Positions 6,904 to 14,189 of a DNA stretch of 15,280 nucleotides are shown here, piece by piece. The DNA lies in NCBI GenBank assembly GCA_937925565.1, contig CALALM010000462.1:1-15280 (forward strand). Direction: 5' to 3'. A model generated the notes under the pieces. That model did not search any database. It was not told where the DNA came from and saw only the letters and a list, made by a program, of their open reading frames with translations. Within the stretch, counting starts at the first letter, position 1. Each line of letters opens with the position of its first letter. This stretch comes from an uncultured Centipeda sp. GTDB lineage: Bacteria; Bacillota; Negativicutes; Selenomonadales; Selenomonadaceae. The position numbers were made by a program, and so were the translations under genes.

Positions 6904-7962
6904 ATGTATCATAGAATTGGTCGGAATCTATATTTGTTGTTTCTTTATTTTCGGACATGCATGGCGGCGGCAGCTGCTTCCAAGCGAATCTTTTTGATGA
7001 GTACACCGTGGCATGGGAATCTTGGTGATCAGGCGATTATATTGGCAGAGTATCAGGTGCTGGAGAAGACGTTTCCTGACTATACGATCATCGAATATCC
7101 GACGGAGATGATCCGTAAACTGATGATGAGATTCGCTTGGAAACCCGCCATGCATGGCAATGATATCATTGCCATGCATGGCGGCGGCAATCTCGGTTCG
7201 CTCTATCCTGAAGAGGAAGAAGTTCACCGATGGGTTGTGGAAAATTATCCAAAGCAAACGATCTTTTTTATGCCTCAAAGCATTTTTTTTGCTGAGGATA
7301 AGCAAGGGCAGATGGAGTTGGAGAAAAGTCGAGCTGTCTATTGTAATGCCAACGATTTGACGATTATGGAACGCGATCATGTCAGTCATCAATATGGTCA
7401 GGAAAAATTCCCTTTCGCAAAACATTTTCTGGCTCCGGATACAGTGACTGCATTATCTGTCGAGAAGTATTTGATTTCGGCCGAGCGGCATGGTGTGTGT
7501 TTCTTCTTACGTCGTGATAAGGAAAAAGTGCTCACAGATGGCTTTGTGGATCAGCTCGTGGAATGGCTTGTACAGCACGAGATTCCCTATCATCGATCTG
7601 ATACCGTAATCATGAAAAGTTTGCGAAATCGACGAAGCCGCTGGAAAGCAGTGGCTGAAAAGCTGAATTTGGCGAGGGCTGCCAGAGTGGTAGTTACGGA
7701 TCGTTATCATGGGGTCATTTTTTCGGTAATTACACATACCCCGGTGATTGTGTTCAAATCCTATGACACAAAAATATCGGCAGGGATTCGTTGGTTTCAA
7801 GATCTTGATTGGGTTCATTATGCAGAGGCTATGGATCTGATGGATATTCAGCGGCTGATAGAATACTATTGTGCTAATGAGGATGTCCCTGTCACAATAC
7901 ACAGTCGTTGCGGGGCGTTGGTAACGCAGGCCGTTTCTAAAGTACTGCGGAAAACACATTGA
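6904..7962 (+). CDS. Polysaccharide pyruvyltransferase family protein
   Basis: 352 aa, normal for the family (PS_pyruv_trans; EpsI/EpsO, CsaB, WcaK relatives). Members transfer pyruvate from phosphoenolpyruvate to form a ketal on a sugar, although some homologues have other roles. Visible motifs: RIFLMSTPWHGNLGDQAI (28-45), the N-terminal G-N-x-G-D signature; IIAMHGGGNLGSLYP (88-102), the glycine-rich loop; FFMPQSIFF (about 118-126); and near the C-terminus VVVTDRYHGVIFSVITHTPVI, with the conserved D-R-x-H-G. It lies between a GT2 and a PP-loop protein, so it probably decorates the repeat unit in the cytoplasm. Odd points: residues 81-94 are encoded by a perfect 40-bp DNA palindrome, and the A-rich stretch C19-A25 is encoded by a 17-bp sequence that recurs within the palindrome region in another frame. 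Confidence 0.88.
   Translation: MYHRIGRNLYLLFLYFRTCMAAAAASKRIFLMSTPWHGNLGDQAIILAEYQVLEKTFPDYTIIEYPTEMIRKLMMRFAWKPAMHGNDIIAMHGGGNLGSLYPEEEEVHRWVVENYPKQTIFFMPQSIFFAEDKQGQMELEKSRAVYCNANDLTIMERDHVSHQYGQEKFPFAKHFLAPDTVTALSVEKYLISAERHGVCFFLRRDKEKVLTDGFVDQLVEWLVQHEIPYHRSDTVIMKSLRNRRSRWKAVAEKLNLARAARVVVTDRYHGVIFSVITHTPVIVFKSYDTKISAGIRWFQDLDWVHYAEAMDLMDIQRLIEYYCANEDVPVTIHSRCGALVTQAVSKVLRKTH
6956..6972 (+). repeat. 17-bp direct repeat, copy 1
   Basis: CATGCATGGCGGCGGCA occurs here and again at 7173-7189, on the same strand of the same gene. Here it is read as part of T-C-M-A-A-A. The second copy is in a different reading frame, so protein-level selection does not explain the identity. Confidence 0.85.
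7145..7184. repeat. Perfect 40-bp palindrome with no spacer
   Basis: The arm CCGCCATGCATGGCAATGAT (7145-7164) is followed immediately by its exact reverse complement (7165-7184); I checked all 20 base pairs one by one. The pairing ends at the C/C mismatch of 7144 and 7185. The centre is GATATC, and each arm contains the smaller palindrome CCATGCATGG (7148-7157 and 7172-7181). It lies wholly within the pyruvyltransferase-family gene and encodes P-A-M-H-G-N-D-I-I-A-M-H-G-G, so the tetrapeptide AMHG is encoded twice. No T-tract follows, so it is not a standard intrinsic terminator. Confidence 0.97.
7173..7189 (+). repeat. 17-bp direct repeat, copy 2
   Basis: Second exact copy of CATGCATGGCGGCGGCA, 217 bases after the first. 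It covers the right end of the palindrome plus five more bases and is read as A-M-H-G-G-G-N, part of the conserved glycine-rich loop of the family. Confidence 0.85.
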
Positions 7963-7978
7963 GTTTGAAGAAGCGTTT

Positions 7979-7984
7979 AAGGAG
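7979..7984 (+). promoter_or_regulatory. Ribosome binding site setting the start of the QueC-like gene
   Basis: AAGGAG at 7979-7984 lies seven bases before ATG 7992. The upstream in-frame TTG 7959, which overlaps the previous stop, has no comparable site, so ATG 7992 is preferred. Confidence 0.75.
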
Positions 7985-7991
7985 TACCGTC

Positions 7992-9236
7992 ATGAATCAG
8001 TTTCGATTGGATAAAGTGGAATGTGCAGGAAGCCGCATTGCTTATCGGTATACAGTCAGCGGCGAATGGAAAAAATATTTTTATCTTCACGAAGAGTTCT
8101 TTATAGAATATAGTGAACCTGTTGATGGAGTTCCTGAGAGCATTTCTGTCATTCCGCTCCTTGTTAATATTTTGCCTATAGCGTGGGTTCATGATGCTGA
8201 GATTATTGTAAGGGAAGTGGATAAGGAGTTCTATGAACATATTGAAGACATTAAGCAGGGGTATATCGATATGTTCCCACGCATCGAGTTCAATGGGAGG
8301 CTCTCTGCTGAACAGATTGTGGATAACAGCTACACTCCTACAGAGGCTACAGCAACTTTTTTTAGCGGTGGCGTCGATGCGTTCTCCACGCTGATTACAC
8401 ATATCGAAGAGAAACCCACACTCATCACTCTTAATGGCTCCGATATACAGTTGGGGAATACGGAAGGATGGGAAAAAGTATATAATCATGCCGTAGCATC
8501 GGCGAAAGAGTTTGATTGCAAGAATTTATTTATCACCAGCGCTTTTCGAAAGTTTTTGAATGAGGGCTTGTTGACAAAATCAATACACTCCCGTTCGGGA
8601 GAAAACTGGTGGCATGGTTTTCAGCACGGAATCGGACTCATTGGTCATGCTGCACCTTATGCTTATCTACATAAGCTAAAGACCGTATATATAGCATCTA
8701 CTTTTACCATTGAGGAAAAAGGTATAATGACATGTGCATCAGATCCTACGATTGATAATTATGTTCATATGGCATCTTGTCAAACCGTGCATGATGGGTA
8801 TGAATTCACACGACAGGCTAAGATACATCGTATCTGTGAATACAAGAAGGCGACAGGAAAAAAGATTCCGTTGCGCGTATGCTGGGAATCCTCCGGAGGT
8901 GGGAATTGCTGCATTTGTGAAAAATGTTATAGAACCATTATGGGAGTTGCAGCAGAGAACCAGGATCCACATGAATATGGTTTTCTATTTGACGATAGCT
9001 TATACAAAAAAATTAAAGTAGATATAACACAAAATATTTTTCTTGAAAAACTCTTTCGCAAGTTTTGGATAGAGATTCAAGAAACTTTTCGCAAAAATAT
9101 CGCCTCATCACCCAATAAGGAACAGTTGGAGTGGATACTGACTGTAGACTTTACTAAGCTGTATGTTGGTTTTTCAGGATATAGAAAAAGGGTTCGTGGT
9201 TTTATGAAGCGTTTGGAAAGAAAATTTAAAAAATGA
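7992..9236 (+). CDS. PP-loop ATPase-like protein with QueC-type zinc site, unknown function
   Basis: 414 aa from ATG 7992. Residues 1-115 form an N-terminal region I do not recognise. FFSGGVDAFSTL (123-134) is a PP-loop, the ATP-pyrophosphatase motif that adenylates a substrate, with the usual final Ser of SGGxDS replaced by Ala130. Downstream, C297, C306, C309 and C312 form C-x8-C-x2-C-x2-C, the same spacing as the zinc-binding cysteines of QueC (7-cyano-7-deazaguanine synthase); an extra cysteine sits at 307. QueC is about 220 residues and converts carboxydeazaguanine to a nitrile using ATP and ammonia. This protein is nearly twice as long and sits between a pyruvyltransferase-family gene and the flippase, with no other queuosine gene in the window, so a role in modifying a sugar or other polysaccharide component is more likely than queuosine synthesis. 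It does not look like the WbpG/PseA-type amidotransferases that also carry PP-loops. The reaction is unknown; only the fold assignment is well supported. The stop overlaps the next start as ATGA. Confidence 0.75.
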   Translation: MNQFRLDKVECAGSRIAYRYTVSGEWKKYFYLHEEFFIEYSEPVDGVPESISVIPLLVNILPIAWVHDAEIIVREVDKEFYEHIEDIKQGYIDMFPRIEFNGRLSAEQIVDNSYTPTEATATFFSGGVDAFSTLITHIEEKPTLITLNGSDIQLGNTEGWEKVYNHAVASAKEFDCKNLFITSAFRKFLNEGLLTKSIHSRSGENWWHGFQHGIGLIGHAAPYAYLHKLKTVYIASTFTIEEKGIMTCASDPTIDNYVHMASCQTVHDGYEFTRQAKIHRICEYKKATGKKIPLRVCWESSGGGNCCICEKCYRTIMGVAAENQDPHEYGFLFDDSLYKKIKVDITQNIFLEKLFRKFWIEIQETFRKNIASSPNKEQLEWILTVDFTKLYVGFSGYRKRVRGFMKRLERKFKK

Positions 9237-10753
9237 AGGAGTCCAAAGTACGAAATGTAATTCGCAGCTCTTTTGCAGGAGTTGCGAATTACGCTATTTT
9301 ATTCTTTTTGAACTTGTTGTCGCGGAATTTGTTCCTTCAATACATCGGTCTGGACTATCTCAGTATGGCCCAGGTCATCAATAATCTGTTGACCATCATA
9401 GCATTTTCGGAACTCGGGTTATCGAATGCTGTGCTGTTTATGCTGTATCGCCCTGTTGCGGAGCGCGATGAAGGAAAAATTGTCCGGATTCTTTACCTCT
9501 ACCGACAGTTTAACCGTTATGTGGGAGGAGCTATAGCCGTTCTTGGTCTCCTGTTTATGCCATTTCTTTCCCTTTTTATTCGAACGGATATCCCGATGTC
9601 TACGGTGAATTTTGTCTATGTTCTGAACCTCGCAGCTGCTGTCAGCACTTATTTTTACAACTACCGGAGTGTTCTGCTGAGTGCAAATCAAAAAGATTAT
9701 GTTGCCTCTTTGATTTCGACAGCGGTATCTTTCCTGCGCGTTGGCATTCAGTGCGGTGTGATTTATTGGACACATGATTATATTCTCTTTTTGTTGACGG
9801 GGATTATTGCATCCATCATACAAAATGCTATGATTTATTTTCAAACTGGGAGAATGTATTCTTTTATCCGCAGCTTTGAGCGTATTCATCAATCAGAAAA
9901 AATAAAACAGGAGAGAAAGGAGTTAAGGACAAATATATTCTCTATGAGTTCAGTCAGGATTGCCGGCATAGTGATTGACAATACGGATACGATTCTTCTT
10001 TCCTGGATCAATACATTGTTGGTTGGTCTGTGTTCCAACTATATGATGATCAGCAACGGTTTGAAAGGCGTTGTGTCGATTGTCCAAAATACCTTTCTTC
10101 ATTCGGTTGGTATTAGTCTGGCTGAAAAAGAACCGGAGCAGAAGTTTCTGTTGTTCCGTCAACTGTTAATGCTGAATACTTATTTATCCGGCATGGTGAT
10201 AGTGGGGTTGTTTGTATTATGGAATGCCTTTGTTGTTTTGTGGATTGGTGATCAATATGTTATAGATTTTTTGCTTTTTTTTGCATTACTGCTGAATCTG
10301 GGATGGAATTTTATGATTTCTCCCATTTGGATTTTTCGCGATGCATCCGGGATGTTTATCCATGTGCGGAAAATGCTGCTTTTAAATGCGGGGCTTAATA
10401 TCATCTTCTCTCTCTTTTTAGGTTGGAAAATCGGAGGCGCAGGGGTGTTTTTTGGCACTGTTCTTGCAGATATTTGTACAGATTTTTGGTATGACAGCAA
10501 TATCATTTATAAAAAAATTTTTAGGAAACCGAACAGCAATGCCTATCTGTACCATATTTTAGAGAATATGGCTTCATCTACATTGATTGGTGGTGCATTA
10601 TATTACTTTATGAACGAATGGAATCATACGATATTGGACTGGTTCGTTCAAGGCTGTATAGCGTGCCTTGTTTATACTGTTTGGTTTTACTTTAGATATA
10701 GGCGAACAGAAGATTTTGGCACTTTGTGTGCGCGCTTTCGTATGATGAAATAA
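9233..10753 (+). CDS. wzx: Wzx-like lipid-linked oligosaccharide flippase (MOP superfamily)
   Basis: 506 aa with about 12-14 hydrophobic segments along the whole length, the size expected for Wzx/PST transporters. The N-terminus shows the family pattern: a basic start, a first membrane helix ending in SRNLFLQYIGLDYLSM, then NNLLTIIAFSELGLSNAVLFMLYRPVAERD, which is the L-x-x-E-L-G-x-x-x-A...L-Y signature. The C-terminal half has GWKIGGAGVFFGTVLADI, another typical segment. It would move undecaprenyl-linked repeat units across the inner membrane for the Wzy-like protein encoded upstream. ATG 9233 overlaps the preceding stop as ATGA, and no strong ribosome binding site is seen, so translation is probably coupled. 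It is T-rich, as is usual for this class. Confidence 0.9.
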   Translation: MKESKVRNVIRSSFAGVANYAILFFLNLLSRNLFLQYIGLDYLSMAQVINNLLTIIAFSELGLSNAVLFMLYRPVAERDEGKIVRILYLYRQFNRYVGGAIAVLGLLFMPFLSLFIRTDIPMSTVNFVYVLNLAAAVSTYFYNYRSVLLSANQKDYVASLISTAVSFLRVGIQCGVIYWTHDYILFLLTGIIASIIQNAMIYFQTGRMYSFIRSFERIHQSEKIKQERKELRTNIFSMSSVRIAGIVIDNTDTILLSWINTLLVGLCSNYMMISNGLKGVVSIVQNTFLHSVGISLAEKEPEQKFLLFRQLLMLNTYLSGMVIVGLFVLWNAFVVLWIGDQYVIDFLLFFALLLNLGWNFMISPIWIFRDASGMFIHVRKMLLLNAGLNIIFSLFLGWKIGGAGVFFGTVLADICTDFWYDSNIIYKKIFRKPNSNAYLYHILENMASSTLIGGALYYFMNEWNHTILDWFVQGCIACLVYTVWFYFRYRRTEDFGTLCARFRMMK

Positions 10754-10792
10754 TTTATATCTTGATATTCAAATATAGAGAAGGAGAAGAAA

Positions 10793-12307
10793 ATGAATTT
10801 CCTATATTATGATAAAGAACTGATCTATCCGGATGCAGAAAATACAGAAGGCAATCCGGATGTAGCATATCCGGAATATCCTTATGGGGAGAAGGTTGTT
10901 TCCTCGTCTCCGAACAAAATCTATGAGGCGATCCGGAAGATGTTTCATGATATGGGACTTGATGAGGCTCGTTACGGTACAAAAGACTGGAATCCTTTGG
11001 GACAATGGATTTGCCCCGGTCAGAAGGTTGTACTGAAACCCAATTTTGTTATGCATGTAAATAGATCAGATCAGCCCGACGATTTGAAAAGCTTGGTTAC
11101 ACATCCTTCGATTATCCGTTGTTTATTGGATTATTGCTATATCGCCCTTCAAGGAAAAGGGGAGGTTATTGTTGGAGATGCTCCCGTTAAGGATTGCGAT
11201 TTTGATTTGCTGATGAACCGAGGCGGCTATATTGCTGTTGAGGAGTTTTTTAAAGAAAAATCAGATCTGTTTACGGTAAAGTTTTATGATTTCCGTGGTC
11301 CGGAAGAAGAGGGCGGTCAATATTTCGACAAAGGTGATGGCATCACCGTTAATCTGGGGGGAAAATCCTGGTTTTATCAGTGCGGGCATGATGAGCGTAA
11401 ATATCGCACGCCCAATTATGCTTATGAGCGTGTAGCAGGACATCATACAGGAACGACGCAGGAATATATGGTGAACAGCACTGTACTGGATGCCGATGTG
11501 ATCATCAATATTCCAAAACCGAAGACCCATCGAAAAAATGGCTATACCGCCGCACTGAAAAACTTTGTAGGGATAGTTTACAGTAAAGAATACTTGCCCC
11601 ACCATACAGAAGGCGCAGTAAGCACCGGTGGGGATGAATACATTCATGCGGAGATGTTGCCGGCACTTGCCTCAAGACTGCGGTGTCATATTGATATTGC
11701 CCGCGTGAAATTGAGTAAAAAAATCCTCGTTAAAGCGAGCTTCTCTGCTAAAATGGTGAAAATCAAGATGGCAATCATGTGGCGTATATATAATATGCTC
11801 AACAAACTGGATCAAAGGTGGAACTCTCTCCGAGGACGTATGCTGAATGAAAAAGCACGAGAGGGAGCTTGGCATGGAAATGATACCTTGTGGAGGACTG
11901 TTCTGGATCTCAATTATGTGCTCCGTTATGCTCGTTCGGATGGCCAGGTCATGGAACTTCCGCAGAGAACCATTCTGCATCTGGGGGATATGATCATATC
12001 AGGGGAAAAGGAAGGTCCGATGGAACCGTCACCGAAAGAGCAGCATATGTTGCTCTTTTCAGATGATGTTGTAGAATTTGACTGCATCACAGCCAGAGTG
12101 ATGGGATTCGATTATAGAAAAATCCAGGGGCTCAAGCATGCAGTTGGATTTAAGCCGCTGACCGATGGATTATACGAAGAGCTTGTGGTTGCTTCAAATG
12201 ATGAGCGGTGTGCCGGCCGACTGGAAGATATCGACTATACAAAGTGCACCCCCCCTTTTGTTCCAAGCAAAGGGTGGATTGGGCATATTGAGCTTGATAA
12301 AGAGTAG
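10793..12307 (+). CDS. DUF362 domain-containing protein
   Basis: 504 aa with AAGGAG six bases before ATG 10793. Features of the DUF362 family are visible: QKVVLKPNFVMH (77-88), VTHPSIIRCLLDY (102-114), GEVIVGDAP (123-131) and INIPKPKTHRKNGYTAALKN (238-257). The family's reaction is not established as far as I know. Some members carry a ferredoxin-type cluster, but the cysteines here are scattered and show no C-x2-C-x2-C motif, so iron-sulfur electron transfer is unlikely. Around residues 320-365 is a basic, partly hydrophobic segment rich in Lys, Arg and Met that may be an insertion. There is no signal peptide. It lies between the flippase and an acyltransferase, 39 bases after the flippase stop, so a role in making or modifying the surface polysaccharide is inferred from context only. 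Confidence 0.82.
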   Translation: MNFLYYDKELIYPDAENTEGNPDVAYPEYPYGEKVVSSSPNKIYEAIRKMFHDMGLDEARYGTKDWNPLGQWICPGQKVVLKPNFVMHVNRSDQPDDLKSLVTHPSIIRCLLDYCYIALQGKGEVIVGDAPVKDCDFDLLMNRGGYIAVEEFFKEKSDLFTVKFYDFRGPEEEGGQYFDKGDGITVNLGGKSWFYQCGHDERKYRTPNYAYERVAGHHTGTTQEYMVNSTVLDADVIINIPKPKTHRKNGYTAALKNFVGIVYSKEYLPHHTEGAVSTGGDEYIHAEMLPALASRLRCHIDIARVKLSKKILVKASFSAKMVKIKMAIMWRIYNMLNKLDQRWNSLRGRMLNEKAREGAWHGNDTLWRTVLDLNYVLRYARSDGQVMELPQRTILHLGDMIISGEKEGPMEPSPKEQHMLLFSDDVVEFDCITARVMGFDYRKIQGLKHAVGFKPLTDGLYEELVVASNDERCAGRLEDIDYTKCTPPFVPSKGWIGHIELDKE

Positions 12308-12319
12308 AAAGGATTTTGC

Positions 12320-13347
12320 ATGAGCTTACACACTCTTCCGAAGAAGGCTATGAGGAATCGTGCATTAAACTTCTTGAAAGGAATCGGCTGTATTGCAGTC
12401 GTTTTAATTCATGTCAAGTTTCCAGGTACATTGGGGGGAATTCTGACGAATTTGGCTCAATTTGCAGTACCTGTCTTTTTATGATTTCCGGGTATTTTGC
12501 GTACAGTACACGCAAGGATAATTACAATCTTCTGAAACGACGTGCCCGCAAGATATTGAAGATCACACTTTGGTCAAGTTTCTTTTTTCTTGTATGTAAG
12601 CTCCTTTTTGTCATAAAAGATAGAGAACTTGATCTTTGGCTTTCTCAAGTCTTGACGTGGCAGACATGGATTGGGTTATTCATATTAAATGATTTTGATT
12701 TTATTAAGGCAGGTCATTTATGGTTTTTACCGGCATTGCTTTATGCGTATGTGATTTTGTATTTTATTGATAAACAAAGAGGATACCTGTTCTTTTACAA
12801 ACTTTTGCCATGGCTGTTTCTGCTTTTGCTTTCTATTGGAGTATACATTGGAATACACGGATATTCTTATCATTGGGGAGCCAATATACTATCCTCCCTT
12901 CCGTTTGTCTTAATGGGGCATTACATTGCATATAATAAAGATTTCAGAGAACGGTGGAATAACCAAACATTGATGGGCTTTTCAGCTTTAGGGGTATTGT
13001 TTGCGTGCGGAAGTCAGTTCTTTGAATGGATGACCTACTTCTCGGGATTTGGCGTGGTGGTATATTCGGTTTCTCTTTTTCTATTAGCGATCAATAATTC
13101 CGATATTAGTATATCTGAGAAAGTGGCATCCTTGGGGGATAAATACTCCTTATATGTATATATTTTTCATTTGGCAGTTGCAGGTGTACTTAGTCTGCTG
13201 ACCAAGAAGATTGGTTGGTACGATAATATTTTCTATCTATGGGGAAGACCTATCGTTGTGATTGTTTTAACAATTATTTTTAGTATGTGTTTTCATAGAC
13301 TGATTCACGGAAATATGTATAGAAAACTGCGGGATCACGTCTGTTAA
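12320..13347 (+). pseudogene. Acyltransferase-3 family membrane protein, frameshifted near its N-terminus
   Basis: ATG 12320 has AAAGGA six bases upstream and opens 54 codons with the acyltransferase-3 N-terminal signature NFLKGIGCIAVVLIHVKFPG, including the conserved His of the V-V-x-x-H motif. That frame stops at TGA 12482-12484. The family sequence continues without a gap in the next frame with MISGYFAYSTRK, then HLWFLPALLYAYVILYFID and several more membrane helices to TAA 13347. One extra T in the T5 run at 12476-12480 would restore a 342-aa protein reading PVFFMISGYF, the usual size for this O-acetyl or acyl transferase family. An open reading frame from TTG 12316 in the second frame gives a meaningless N-terminus and is not the real start. 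The protein would acylate the surface glycan. It may be a broken gene, a sequencing error, or two coupled pieces (54 aa and 288 aa from ATG 12481). Confidence 0.82.
12475..12484 (+). other. Frameshift site: C-TTT-TTA followed by TGA
   Basis: In the frame from ATG 12320 the bases read GTC TTT TTA TGA. A minus-one shift on this near-slippery heptamer (C TTT TTA) would continue as ATG ATT TCC, giving PVFLMISGYF, a sensible family sequence. The bases ATGA at 12481-12484 also form a stop/start overlap that could allow re-initiation at ATG 12481. A plain one-base deletion from a T6 run explains the site equally well. Confidence 0.6.
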
Positions 13348-13384
13348 TTTGGCTGTTTTAATAGAACTTTAGAGAGTGAAATTT

Positions 13385-14179
13385 ATGGAAAAACTCGTTG
13401 AATTACATCGATATATCAGAAAGCTTCGGAGCCTTGTCATTGCTTTTTCCGGTGGTGTGGACTCAACCTTTCTGTTAAAGGCGGCGCATGATGTTTTAGG
13501 GGACAATGTTATTGCCGTTACGGCGCGATCCGTCTCATTTCCACAGCGCGAACTGAATGAGGCGATGGACTTTTGCCGCTCTGAGGGAATCCGTCATATC
13601 GTCGTGGATTCGGAAGAACTCGATATTGATGGATTTTCGCATAATCCGGTCAATCGTTGCTATCTGTGCAAACATGAACTGTTTGAGAAGATTCTCGCCA
13701 TCGCAGAGCAAAATAACATAAGATATGTTGCAGAGGGATCGAATATGGATGATGAAGGCGACTATCGGCCGGGACTTCAAGCGGTTGCCGAACTCCATAT
13801 CAAAAGCCCTTTGCGTGATGTTGGGTTAAACAAGCAGGAAATACGGGAATATTCTCGTCAGCTTGGACTTAGGACGTGGGACAAACAGTCCTTTGCCTGT
13901 CTATCTTCGCGGTTTCCTTACGGTGAAGAGATTACAGAGCAGAAACTTCGAATGGTTGATAAGGCTGAACAATTGTTATTGGACTTGGGATTTCATCAGC
14001 TTCGCGTCCGCATTCATGGAGAGATTGCCCGCATCGAAGTACTTCCGGATGAGTTTGAAAAAATATTGTCCTGCCGTGAACGGATCACGAGAGCCTTCAA
14101 GGAATATGGTTTTCAATATGTTACAATGGACTTACAGGGATATCGAACAGGCAGTATGAATGAAACGTTGAATCTATGA
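13385..14179 (+). CDS. larE: LarE, sulfur-inserting PP-loop enzyme of nickel-pincer nucleotide synthesis
   Basis: 264 aa. LarE adenylates the carboxylates of pyridinium-3,5-biscarboxylic acid mononucleotide and replaces them with thiocarboxylates, preparing the nickel-pincer cofactor of lactate racemase LarA and related epimerases. FSGGVDSTFLL (21-31) is a canonical PP-loop with the full SGGxDS. FACLSSRFPYGEEIT (170-184) is the characteristic LarE segment, with Cys172 at the position of the sulfur-donating Cys176 of Lactobacillus plantarum LarE. The protein also has Cys92 and Cys95 in NRCYLCK. ATG 13385 has GAGAG eight bases upstream; GTG 13376 overlaps that site and is less likely. larB follows after ten bases, supporting a larE-larB-larC operon. 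No terminator is seen in the 37 bases separating it from the acyltransferase gene. Confidence 0.93.
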   Translation: MEKLVELHRYIRKLRSLVIAFSGGVDSTFLLKAAHDVLGDNVIAVTARSVSFPQRELNEAMDFCRSEGIRHIVVDSEELDIDGFSHNPVNRCYLCKHELFEKILAIAEQNNIRYVAEGSNMDDEGDYRPGLQAVAELHIKSPLRDVGLNKQEIREYSRQLGLRTWDKQSFACLSSRFPYGEEITEQKLRMVDKAEQLLLDLGFHQLRVRIHGEIARIEVLPDEFEKILSCRERITRAFKEYGFQYVTMDLQGYRTGSMNETLNL

Positions 14180-14189
14180 GGAATTCACG

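Noticed and set aside
6928..7425. 165-codon open frame on the minus strand opposite the pyruvyltransferase-family gene
   Set aside because: It is antisense to a well-supported gene. Its only notable segment (AMHGNDIIAMHGG) exists because the 40-bp palindrome reads the same on both strands. No ribosome binding site or family resemblance was seen.
7977..8489. 170-codon open frame on the minus strand opposite the QueC-like gene
   Set aside because: It lies opposite the start of a supported gene, shows no recognisable motif, and its composition is that expected from reverse reading of a real frame.
8588..8601. Small hairpin CTCCCG-TT-CGGGAG
   Set aside because: It is short, lies inside the QueC-like coding sequence, and no regulatory context is visible.
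10754..10792. Possible promoter (TTGATA-like box) before the DUF362 gene
   Set aside because: No -10 box lies at suitable spacing; the AT-rich 39-base gap holds only a clear ribosome binding site.
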